A stretch of 64,000 nucleotides of DNA from assembly GCF_014633365.1 (NCBI RefSeq), contig NC_068352.1, positions 21,547,310-21,611,309 on the forward strand, in the 5' to 3' direction. The notes under the pieces are model-generated. The model made no database searches and was not told the DNA's origin. It saw only the letters and a program-made list of their open reading frames with translations. Below are positions 1 through 10,247 of the stretch, one piece after another. The first letter of the stretch is position 1, and every line of letters starts with the position of its first letter. A program made the position numbers and the translations under genes. The DNA comes from Diospyros lotus. Its lineage: Eukaryota; Streptophyta; Magnoliopsida; Ericales; Ebenaceae.

Positions 1-151
1 TGGCCAATCTATGCGACATTGTCAGTTCAGACAGAGTGATGCAAGGACCACATTGATACACCTTATCTTTAGTTTATTTATTACTTTGCATGTCAAACCT
101 CTCACAATCATTTTTTTTTTTTTTTTTTTTTTTTTGTAGAGGGACATTCAA
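1..151 (+). pseudogene. Scrap of CACTA Transposase_24-type gene (5' region)
   Basis: This matches the reverse complement of about 6,130-6,275, the 5' region of the minus-strand Transposase_24-type gene. Its sense strand is plus, the opposite of that gene. A 25-base T run (111-135) lies where the minus-strand copy has a short AT repeat. Homology ends about base 151, where the copia element begins. It is the left arm of a tail-to-tail arrangement of CACTA sequence. No reading frame survives. Confidence 0.6.
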
Positions 152-2341
152 ACTTTATTTATTACTTGACCTAACATGATCGAATCAAACTTTCGATACC
201 ACTACCTTGGAGACTATTTAAGTCCATACAAGGACTTTCTAAGCAGGCATACCTTCTCCACCTCTCCCTAAGTTCAAAACCCTTAGATTGATCCATTAGA
301 ATCTTCTCCTCTAGGTCTCCATGAAGAAAAGCGGTTGTTACATCCATTTGCTCAAGATATAGATCTAATTGGGTAGTAATGGCTAGAAGAATTCTTATAG
401 AAGTGTTTCACAACTGGAGAGAACACTTCGTTAAAGTTAACAAGTGGAACTTGAGTAAAACCTCTTACAACAGTCTTACCTTATACCTAGGCTTAGAGTG
501 AACTCCTGCTCCCTTTTTAATTTTGAACAACCATTTGCAGCCTACCACACGCTACCCTTTTGGTCTTTCAACTAATTCTTAGGTATGGTTCTTAAGGGAT
601 GCAATCTCAGACTACATCGCTTCCAGCTACTTGTCTGCATCCTTTGAGGCCATTACCACTTCACAAGAGGATCTTCTCTTATAGATTATGTTGCATTAAT
701 GAATACATAGGCTACTTGGTCTGAGTAACCTTATCTTTGGAGAGGTCTACGAGATCTAAGCTGCCAGTCTCTTACCACATTATACCTATCAGGGTTAAGG
801 AGGTCTCCTAAGCTGGAATCTACATCATTGTCACTGTCTTCCCCTTCAATTTGAGAAAGTTCTTGGACTTGGTGATGGTCACTAATAGATTTAGGTTTAG
901 GAATTTCATGCTCGGATTCTGGGACATCTTGGGTCAGATTTGGGGTTATATCAAGAATCTCCACCCAAACTGTTTCTCTAGGTTCTTCCTGATCATGCTG
1001 AGGTTCATGGCTTCCTAATTTTATGGTAGACTCCTCATCAAATGAAACATCCCTAGAAACTATAGTTTTTGGTCCATCTGATTCTAAGTTCCATAGTTTG
1101 TAGCCTTTAACACTCGATAGGTAACAAATGAACAGGCATTTCTTTGCCCTTGGTTCTAGTTTTCCTTGCTTTATATGAGCATAGGCTAGGCAACCGAATG
1201 CTCTAAGATAGGTTAAGCTTAGCTTATGTTTAGTTCATCTTTCATAAGGGGTTTGGAGACTTATAGCTTTAGAGGGTGTTCTGTTAAGAACATGAGCTGC
1301 TGCAGCAATAGCTTCACCCCTAAAAAGACTTGGGTAAATAAGCATGAAAAAACATGCATCTTACCCTTTTCAAGAGGATTCTATTCATCCTCTCGGCAAC
1401 CCCATTTTGCTTGAGATTTTCGAGAGCTGTAAGGTGTCCAATAATACTACCATCCTTACACATTTGGTCAAACTCTCTATTACAAAATTCCAACCCATTG
1501 TCAGTTCTTATGACCTTGACCGACTTGCCATTTTGGTTCTCTACCATACTTTTCCATGTCCTAAATATTTCAAAAATGTTATTCTTTGATTTTAGAACAT
1601 ATACTCACATCATCCTTGAGTAGTCATCTATAATTGATAAGAAATACCGAGAGCCCCCATGAGTTTCTGTTTGGACTGGACCCCATAAGTCTGAATGTAT
1701 ATAATCTAAGGGTGCTTTAGATGAATGGATTGTTGTTTTATTGAATTTAATTTGGTTGCTTTGCTTGAGATGCAGGATTCACATTTATTTAATTTTAGAG
1801 ATTGTCCTAAATCCAGAATACATTGGTTTGCAAGTTCCTTAAGCCCTTGCTCACTAATATGTGACATGCTTAAATGCCACAGACTTGCTTTGGACCTAGA
1901 ATTAATGCTAACGACTATAGTTTCACCACCTAGAATGATGGCCTGCAGAAGATAAATTACATTCTTTAAAACAGCCCTCATGCAGATTAGAGACCCCTTT
2001 AAAATTTGGACAGCTCCATCTTCACCTTTAAACTTAAGACCATTCCTATCCAATTCACCAAGAGATATCAGATTTTTTTTTAATTCAGGGACATACCTAA
2101 CGGATGTTAGGGTTCTAAGAGAGTCATCATGGAGCTTTAACCTAATATCTCTAATCCCTTGAACCTTGCATTCATGATTATTTCCAAGCAAGACCTTTCC
2201 TCCATCGATTTCTTTAAAGTTTTGCAGCCAATGTTTTCTTGGGGTCATGTGAAAGGAGCAACCAGAGTTCAGGACCCACTCTAAGTTGTTTGCATTTTCA
2301 CTTAATATAAGGGCTTCCAAACTATCATTAACTAAAGTCAC
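152..2341 (-). pseudogene. pol: Copia pol remnant (protease, integrase, partial RT)
   Basis: The minus strand encodes a retropepsin-like region (WVLNSGCSFHM, where copia proteases normally have an Asp in D-S/T-G; here NSG), a GAG-pre-integrase stretch (LWHLSMSHISEQGL), and integrase with HSDLWGP, a conserved RTDNGLEF (shown at 1,320-1,547) and NGVAERMNR. Between about 730 and 960 is the variable linker before RT. From about 560 to 170 are RT landmarks such as a CKWLFKIK start and QMDVTTAFLHGDL, then loss of homology. A one-base deletion after 1,750 relative to copy B breaks the integrase frame. Other frame breaks are spread through it. It cannot make a functional polyprotein. Confidence 0.85.
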
Positions 2342-2399
2342 AATAGTTTGCCCCTCTTCCTAAATTTTCCTTTTCGGCTAAGTCCTTCTTCCTCTTTGG

Positions 2400-3159
2400 A
2401 CCAAGTCGCTTAATGTGACCTTCTTGCTGACAGTAACAGCACTTTAGAGGACTTTTTCCATTCCTAGATTTAGATCTAGATTTACCTCTATTCTTTTTGT
2501 CTTTTTTTGTGCTTCTTGATCTAACTGATAAGGCATCCCATGAGTAGTTTTATCATTCATCTTAAACCTCAATTATTTGGAATTTAATGCACCAATGACA
2601 TCTTCTAATGTGAGCTTATCTCTACCATGTTGAAGGATGTCTACAACATTCTCATAAGATTTAGGCAGTGAATATAAGAGCACTAACGCTTTGTCCTCAT
2701 CTTCATATTTCACTCCTATGTTCTCTAAATCTATGTCCAACTTGTTAAATTCATCTATATGATCTGCAATTTTTGAGATTCTAGCATTTTGAAGTTGAAA
2801 AACCCGGCCTTTAAGTATAGACGGCTAGACAGAGTTCTTCTAAGGTAGAGGTCTTCAAGCTTCTTGCAGATTTCTGTCGCCGTCTTCCACTTCAATACCT
2901 CTTGAAGTACTTTATCTCTCAGACTTAGAATCAGCATACTATAGGCCTTTTTGTTGATTTATTTTTGAGCTTTTTCTTGTTCTTCAGTCACTGTCGATAC
3001 TTCATTCCCGGTAGTTATGTCTATTGTCTTGGCTTCATGTTCCAAAGCTCCCTCGAGTTCTTGACTACAGAAAAGAGCTTCCATCTTTATCCTCCATAAG
3101 TCGAAATCATTTGTCCCATCAAATTTATCAATGTCAAATCTGGAGGTAGATTGCGCCAT
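2400..3159 (-). pseudogene. gag: Copia gag remnant with zinc knuckle
   Basis: The start at 3,159 opens with MAQSTSRFDIDKFDGTNDF, the typical opening of copia gag (UBN2/Retrotran_gag family), just downstream of the primer binding site. The capsid-like helix region continues to about 2,560 through a frameshift near 2,790, where a frame containing DEFNKLDIDLENIG takes over. A CCHC-like knuckle near 2,430 reads CCYCQQEGHIKRLGP; the last cysteine of the usual pattern appears to be Gly. Gag would form the virus-like particle and bind the RNA; this copy is broken. Confidence 0.8.
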
Positions 3160-3229
3160 ATCATTTTCTTGTGTTGAGCGAGATTCCTTGAGTTTCTTGA
3201 AAATCTTGGTCGCTGAAGAAGACTTATTC

Positions 3230-3241
3230 GCTTTGATACCA
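3230..3241 (-). other. tRNA-iMet primer binding site of the copia element
   Basis: The minus strand reads TGGTATCAAAGC, close to the TGGTATCAGAGC complement of initiator-Met tRNA used by most plant copia elements. It sits three bases from the LTR end at 3,245, as expected. Confidence 0.8.
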
Positions 3242-3244
3242 CTT

Positions 3245-3867
3245 TGTTAGAGTATATCGCAGCACTCCCTCAAATCCTCTCAACTCTAATAACTCACCCT
3301 AGACATTCCCACACCCGAGAACACAAACAATATAAATAACATAACCGAGAATCAAAAAAAAAACAGTAAGAACACACGAAGATTTATACTTGTTCGATCT
3401 CAAAAGAGACCTACATTCAGACTGCTATTCTGCACTCCAATCCACAATTTTGAAACAACCTTTAAGATGATTACAAGAGTACTCGAATCTATACCCAACC
3501 CATATACCCTGAAAGTTAAATAGATTCCCGAGAATACAAGACTTATACCCAGCCTTTCTCTTTCAATCTCTCCATTAATCCCAACCCACAAGATAGAAAC
3601 AAAAGATCTTTCTGTAATGAAGCGCACACACACACCCCACTGCCTTGCCCCATGATCCCTATTTATAGATTATAGGGGCGTGAGATACAATGACTTAACT
3701 AACTGACCGTCTAACCAAAATTAACTAACTAATTGAAACAGTCAACCACCATTCTAGAAACATACCTTCTAGAATTATACTTATTCTAACCGAAAAAATG
3801 CAGAGAGGAAGTATACAAATGACAGCATACACAAATTATCATCTAATTTAATACAAGTGAAATAACA
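3245..3867 (-). repeat. Copia 5' LTR
   Basis: The 623 bp segment begins TGTTAGAG and ends AATAACA on the plus strand, giving the TG..CA ends and short inverted repeat of an LTR. It lies directly next to the primer binding site and upstream of gag on the minus strand. The minus strand holds a TATA box at 3,659-3,668. There is no matching 3' LTR in copy A, so insertion age cannot be read from LTR divergence. Confidence 0.85.
3659..3668 (-). promoter_or_regulatory. TATA box in the copia LTR
   Basis: The minus strand reads CTATAAATAG inside the LTR, in a GC-richer setting than its surroundings. This is the likely core promoter of the element. Confidence 0.6.
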
Positions 3868-3869
3868 CT

Positions 3870-4812
3870 ACCCCTCAAAACCGTCTCATGACATGTCCGT
3901 TGGGTTCCTCGTAAGTATTCCTTAATTTACTGATTAATTTTTATTTCAACAAAAAAACTTTCATTTTAGCACATGAGTTCACAAACTAATGTGTATTTTA
4001 ACAGGTTTGATAACAACTTGTACAAACCAGATATTTTCTGAATCATCCAAAGTAAGTTTGAGGGGCCATACCCAAGTTGGAAAAAGATAGACCTTGCTGT
4101 CAGAGAAATGTGGTTTTGCGAGTTTAAGGTAATGTGTTATTTTAGTATATCTATGATTGATGATTTAATTTAATAATGTCTAAATTTAATTTGAATTGCA
4201 ATCAAGTAATGGTATGGTTATGACTTGTAAAAAGGTGATTCATGTTCACAATAAAACAACACTCATGTCATTAGTAGTATAGATTTAATGGTGTATCTTC
4301 GAATTATTAGTAGTATGCAATATTTGAATACTTTTTTATTACCCGTATACATGTATTTTTTTTTAATTCTTGTATCCATTTTTGTATAACTAATTGTGCT
4401 AGTGCTTAGAAATAAATGTTTCACATATTTTATTCGAGAAATTTATTTAGCATGTATACTATATGGGTGGTCTGCTTGTTATGAAATAACCCTTGTTTTG
4501 ATTTTATTTTTTTTAACGTTTACTTTGTCTTAACATTATAGAAGACTGATCTTAGAATAGTGAATTGAAAAATCAAATCAGGACTAATTTTGAAAAGACT
4601 GCTTCCGACCGTATGACGAACATATTGTTTCGTACTCACAAAGATTTAACTAAAAAATTCAGATTGGATGTGTCCGTCTGTATTTGAAGTCTTAAAAGAG
4701 TATTGAAATTCTGCATAATTGAAGGACAAGTCTGAAAAAACAAATAAAAATCGAGCATCGGATGTCGGGGACAGTATGCATACCTGTGGTTCTATTCTCA
4801 TGTTGGAGCATA
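3870..4812 (+). pseudogene. Transposase_24-type CACTA accessory gene, left arm of palindrome
   Basis: Exon-like pieces are separated by intron-like AT-rich sequence. Near 4,005-4,130 a frame reads KFEGPYPSWKKIDLAVREMW, typical of the plant Transposase_24 (Ptta/En/Spm) family. Near 4,748-4,812 another reads NRASDVGDSMHTCGSI, also a hallmark of that family. Stops lie between them. The function of this CACTA accessory protein is poorly defined; it often accompanies TNP2. The 5' part is cut off by the copia insertion. Confidence 0.7.
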
Positions 4813-6012
4813 AAAAAAAAATTGATAATATTTGACATTTTCTTATTATTTTTATTTTGCTTCATTACTTTTTAAAAAACAACAATTTTTACATAAATAC
4901 CTTTTTTCCCTTACAACCGAGGATATTCTATGTAGGCAACCAAATTGCCTCGATTGAAAGGGAAAAAAAATATATTCATGCAAAAATTATTGTTTCTTAA
5001 AAATTAATTAAGTAAAATAAAAATAAAAAATATCAAATATTATCAATCTTTTCTTATGCTCCGTCATGAGAATAGAACCACAAGTATGCATATTGCCCTC
5101 AACATCTGAGACTCAATTTTTCTTTATTTTTTCAGACTTGTTCTTGAATTCTACAGAATTCCAATACTCTTTTAAGACTTCGAATACAGACGGACACATC
5201 CAACTTGATTTTTTAATCAAATTTTTTCGGGCAAGAAACAATATGTCTGTCAAACAGTTGGAGCCAATATTTTCAAAATTAATCTCTGCTTTGATGTTCC
5301 AATTCACTATCCCAAGACCAGTTCTTCTATAATATTAAGACAAAGTAAAAATTAAAAAAAAAAAAAAACAAAATAAAATCAAAACAATGGTTATTTTCAT
5401 AGCAAACATATCGCTCATATAATACTCATATTAAAAAAAATTTCTCGAATAGAATATGTGAGACATTTATTTCTAATCACTAACACAGCTAGTCATATAA
5501 AAATAAATATAAGAAATAGAAAAAACATGTATACATATAATAAAAAAACATTCAAATATCGCATATTACCAACAGTACGAAAATACACTATTTAATTTAT
5601 ACTACTAATAACAAAAGTGTTGTTTTATTGTGAATATGAATCATTTTTTTACAAACCATAATCATACTATTCACTTGATTGCAATAAAAATTAAATTTAG
5701 ACATTATTAAAGCAAATCATCAATCATTGATATACTAAAGCAATACATTACCTTAAACTTGTCAAACCACATTTCTCTGAAAGTATGGTTTGTCTTTTTC
5801 CAATTTAGGCATAACCCCTCAAGCTTACTTTGGATGATTCAAGAAATATCCAATTTGCACAAATTGTTATCAAACATGTTAAAGCACATATTAGTTTGTG
5901 AACTCGTGTGCTAAAATGAAAGTTTCTTTGTTGAAATAAAAATTAATTAGTAAATAAGAAATACTTATAAGAAACCTAACTGGCGTGTCATGAGACGATT
6001 TTAAGAGGTAAC
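3870..6012. repeat. ~2.1 kb palindrome: ~1.05 kb inverted arms around a ~25 bp centre
   Basis: The sequence 3,870-4,922 is repeated in reverse complement at 4,948-6,012. The outer ends pair CGTCTCATGAC with GTCATGAGACG, and the inner ends pair CCGAGG with CCTCGA around a ~25-base loop. By eye the arms are about 88-90% identical. Both arms are copies of the same CACTA accessory gene, facing each other. An RNA across the block could fold into a long hairpin. Confidence 0.9.
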
Positions 6013-6240
6013 TGTGGGCATAGATGAAACCTCAACTTCAATGGGCGTGGAAGAAGGCCCGTCATAGCTAGGGTGGGGTGTCTATGGGCTAGGAGAATCA
6101 AACCTCATCTTGGCCGACGGAAATGAATGTTCCCCTACAAAAAATATATATATATGATTGTAAGAGGTTCGACATTAAAAGTAATAAATAAGCTAAAGAT
6201 AGGGTGTACCAATGTGGTCCTCGCCATCACTCTATCTAAA
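5050..6240 (-). pseudogene. Transposase_24-type CACTA accessory gene, right arm of palindrome
   Basis: This is the reverse-complement partner of 3,870-4,812, with the same conserved blocks on the minus strand. It extends further 5': at about 6,010-6,140 the minus strand reads a Pro/Ser-rich start containing GEHSFPSAKMRFDSPSP, interrupted by a stop. It lies downstream of the TNP2 remnant in the same direction, the usual order in two-gene CACTA elements. Confidence 0.65.
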
Positions 6241-6499
6241 CTGGCGATGTCGCATAGATTGGCCATATGATGCTCTATATGTCATATTCTATCATACAAA
6301 ACAAATAACAGTTAGCAGGCATGCGATAACAATTTTTAAATTCTTTCGAAATAAAATATGATTTATCATGTAGGATAATGGTTTATGTTATATTCATGAA
6401 CTCGTGTTTAAAATTGTGTTTTGAACTAACAAATTAAATGTAAGGATAAGATTGCAGTATTTCACTATCACCTATATAGTTATTATGTATCCTGTAACT

Positions 6500-9400
6500 G
6501 CTCGTCATTATACTATTCCTCATCTTCGTCCTCATCTTCAACTTCTTCATCATCTAGCTCCTCATCACACGTAACAAGGTTCTGAACAAAAAAGTACTCA
6601 TCCACCCATTCAAATTCACCAACTTCATCTCTAAGGGTGTCGAGTTATTCGTCCCCAACTACAGCCAACTGCGCTAGCATTTCCTCATGTGCCTGATATG
6701 CATCCCTTGGTCTCTCAATAATTAGGACGTAAACTGTGCTCCTAGCATTAGCTCGAATGACCAGCCACCAATCTACCAAATTTCGTTGTCGAGATAGATA
6801 CGGAGCATAATAAACCTGATGCGCTTGAGAGGCAAGTATAAAAAGATCATATCGATTATACCTCTTATTAGCTCGAACCTCAACTATTCCATATTGATTA
6901 TGTATTCGAGCCCCACGTCTAAGGATCAGGTCGAACCATGTGCAATTAAACAGCACCACTTGTTTGATTGGTAATCCTAGGTATTCCAATTGGATTACCT
7001 CGTGGAGTATACCATAATAGTCATCTCCGAGTTGCCCGTATACTAACCTTCTAGTGCAAACTCCATTGTTTCTTATTGACTTGCCTTGACTCCATGAATT
7101 TGTGTAAAACTTGTACTCATTGATAATGTACATAGGCCAAGGGCCCCCATGACATGTCATGTATTTGATGATCATTAATCTCATTAGTTGGATCATGCAC
7201 CTGCGTATATAAAATACATGGCATAATTCGTATATTTGTCACAATAATAAGTTCAGTAATTTAAGATAGACTTACGCATTCCTTAAACCATTTCAAAAAA
7301 TCAACCTCTATCATCTTATATACATCAATTTCAATCATGTATGGTGCATCCGCTTTAATAGAATCCACAAATAAACTACGTTGATAAAGGCTACGTTAAT
7401 CATACATACAAATGAGGAACCTAAAGTTGATAATATCAAGGATATGAGTGATTGCTTACTTAATGTATGGTTGGACCTCATCACCGTTTAGAAAAACATA
7501 CAATGTGGCATAGTCTATTTCTCGATCATTTAGTAATCGATTAGTTGGTAATATCAAGGATATGAGTAATTACTTACTTAATGTATGGTTGGACCACATC
7601 ACCGTTTAGAAAAACATATAATGTGGCATAGTCTATTTCTCGATCATCTAATAATCGATCTTTGTATACACTTGATGGTCGATCAAAATGATTGAAGATG
7701 GAAAAAGTTGAATGATCTGGCGATAAGTCAACACCATAATTATTTTGTGGACCTCGTCTAATCTTTGATTGTACATCAGGTCCAAAATAATGCAAACAAA
7801 AAGTAGAGGTTTCTTTTGTGATACATGCCTCGCAAATGAAGCTCTGCACACGTGCCTTATTTTTAATTTTACGTTTCAATGTGTGCAAAAACCTATTAAG
7901 TAAACAAAAATATATTAACTCGAGTTTCTAGGTCACATAATAAGGGATATTGTGTAATGTTGCCATTGTAATTACCTCTCAAATGGATACATCCAATGAT
8001 AGTGTACTGATCTGCCAACAAGTGCCTCATAAGCCAAATGTATAAGTAAGTGCTCTACTAAGTTAAAGAACACGGGTGAAAAAATTTGCTCCAACTTACA
8101 AATTGTTATCTTAATTTTTTCTCCATTATTTTCAAATTATTGACCCTAAGAGTTGAAAAACATGATTCCTTAAAGAATTGACTCAACTCTGCTAGAGACT
8201 TTCATATAAGATCTAGGAGTGCTCTTAGTGCAATTGGGATGAGACGTTCCATGAAAACATGACGATCATGGCTTTTCATATCATGCAACTTTGCTTCTTG
8301 CATGTCTACACAACGAGCCAAATCATATGCATACCCATTAGGAAGGTTTAATTGACATACCCATTCGCACACTACTCTCATTTGTTCCACGTCGAGAGCA
8401 TATCAGATCTTTGGCTTTAAGTACTTACCATTATCTTGTGCCACTAATTCAAGTTCCCTACGTCAACAATACCCTTTTATGTCCATCCTAGCCTTAATGT
8501 TGTCATTTGTCTTGCCTTTGACATCTATCACGGTGTTAAAAGCATTATCAAATATGTTTCTCTCAATACACATTACATTCAAATTGTAGCGAATGAGATT
8601 TGTTTTCCAATATGCCAACTCCCAAAAAAATATTTTTCCTTGTCCAATTATGGTATGTCTCGTAACCTTGCGTGCGAATTAGACATGTTTCAGTTATTTC
8701 TAGCAACGCCCAAAGTCGACCACATATGTCATCATCGCTCAACGTGGTGGAGGCCTACCCTTTTCAACATTATTCTTAACAAAAACATCTAAATTCCTTT
8801 GAAACGAGTGATTCATGGGCAAAAAACATTCGATGACAATCAAAAAATGATGTCTTTCGACCATGATTTAGCATGAATACTTTTGAATTCTCCATGCAAT
8901 ACGGGCATGCTAACTTGCCCACAGTCATCCAACATGATAGCATGTCATAGACGAGAAAGGCATTAATAGTCCACATCAGTGCAGTCCTCATTTGAAAGTT
9001 TTGTTTGAGTGAAATATCGTATGTTGGCACATCAATATCCCATAACATTTTTAACTTGTCTATGAGAGATTGTAAGAACACATCTATTTTAGATTTCGGA
9101 TTGTGAGGACCAGGGATGATTATTGTAATAAACAAATACTCTTTTCGCATGCACATCCAAGAAGGAAGCTTATAAGGAGTGACAATCGCGAGCCAACATG
9201 AATAGGTTTTTCCAGATTGACCATACGGTGTGAAGCCATCAGCACACAGCCCAAGCCTGACGTTGCGTGGTTCACAAGCAAAATCAAGATGCACATTATC
9301 AAAGTGCTTTCATGCTTCTCCATCAAATGAGTGGGACAACACACCTGACTCCTATGGGTTTTCATAGTACCATCTCATCTCCCAAGTTGTTGTCTTCAAT

Positions 9401-10247
9401 GCATAAAGCCTCTGAAGCTTAGGTATTATAGGTAAATACCGCATCCGTTTAATTGGAACATCCTTTCGCCTCCCAAGTCTTACCTTGTGGCTTATATATC
9501 GTAGGACATGACAAAACTTGCACTCAGTTGCATCAGTATCATACTTGAAATAGAGTATACACATTTTAACACAGCAATCAATCTTTTGAAACCCAAGACC
9601 CATCTTAGAAATCATCTTCTTTGTCCTGTAAAAGTCCTTGGACATCCGGTTGCCTTCGGGCATCAACTCAATTATTAGTTACACCCAAGCATTATAGCAT
9701 TGCTCAAGTAAGTTGAAATCAACTTTAATGCTAAGCATCATCATCGGTGTAGAAAGTTCGATGTGAGTAGTGCAACCATATATAGGTATTCTTGCATTAT
9801 CCAACATGTCATAGAAGCCTTGCGCATCTATATTAGGTTATTCTTCTTCATTCTCCAAAATATGAACTCTAACAGAAGGACCTGCAGCATCTATCACCAT
9901 TGCAGCATATGCATTTGGATTATCCTCATAAACCCTTTGTGCTGGTGCCTTCGTTCGCACGTGGGATTCCATGGGGGCTCATCTTCCCCATGGCATGTCC
10001 AATAATAGTAATGGGCAATGAATCCCTTCTGATAAAGATGCAATTTCACATCATCCACACTTAGAAATTTTCTACATTGACACTTAACACAAGGACACCT
10101 TAAGGTCTCGTCATTCCGCAAGAACTGTGGCCGAGCACATACATAATATATGAAACTCTCAACTCCACATAAGAACTCATTTGTTAGCCATCGATGATTA
10201 GGAGCCACTCTATTATACATTCATGCCCGTTGCTCACGTATGTCCAT
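6500..10247 (-). pseudogene. CACTA (En/Spm) TNP2 transposase remnant, copy A
   Basis: From 5' to 3' on the minus strand: a transposase-associated N-terminal domain (10,247-9,894; CPCVKCQCRKF and a WTCHGED stretch), the TNP2 core (9,666-8,776; RLGLCADGFTPYGQSGKTYS, then CPYCMENSK), a DUF4218-type region (8,390-7,574; KLHDMKSHDRHVFMERLIP) and a DUF4216-type region (7,196-6,645; DDYYGILHEVIQLEYLG, then LASQAHQVYYAP). An acidic tail follows near 6,530-6,590. The start is the ATG at 10,247, but a TGA at 10,221-10,223 replaces the Trp codon kept in copy B. Further stops and frameshifts lie between the domains. The product would be a nuclear DDE-type transposase cutting CACTA ends; this copy is dead. 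Confidence 0.85.

Larger units (their letters stand above)
152..3867 (-). mobile_element. Truncated Ty1/copia retrotransposon (5' LTR, gag, part of pol)
   Basis: Reading on the minus strand, the order is LTR (3,867-3,245), primer binding site, gag, zinc knuckle, protease, integrase and the first part of reverse transcriptase. The PR-INT-RT order defines Ty1/copia. The sequence stops about base 152 inside reverse transcriptase, so the rest of RT, RNase H and the 3' LTR are missing. It interrupts CACTA sequence, and about 100 bp of the target is also missing when compared with the uninterrupted inverted copy near 6,010-6,130, suggesting insertion followed by a deletion. Confidence 0.9.

Noticed and set aside
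1226..1623. Plus-strand open frames over the copia region (also at 23,710-24,107)
   Set aside because: They are shadows of the integrase coding region on the minus strand.
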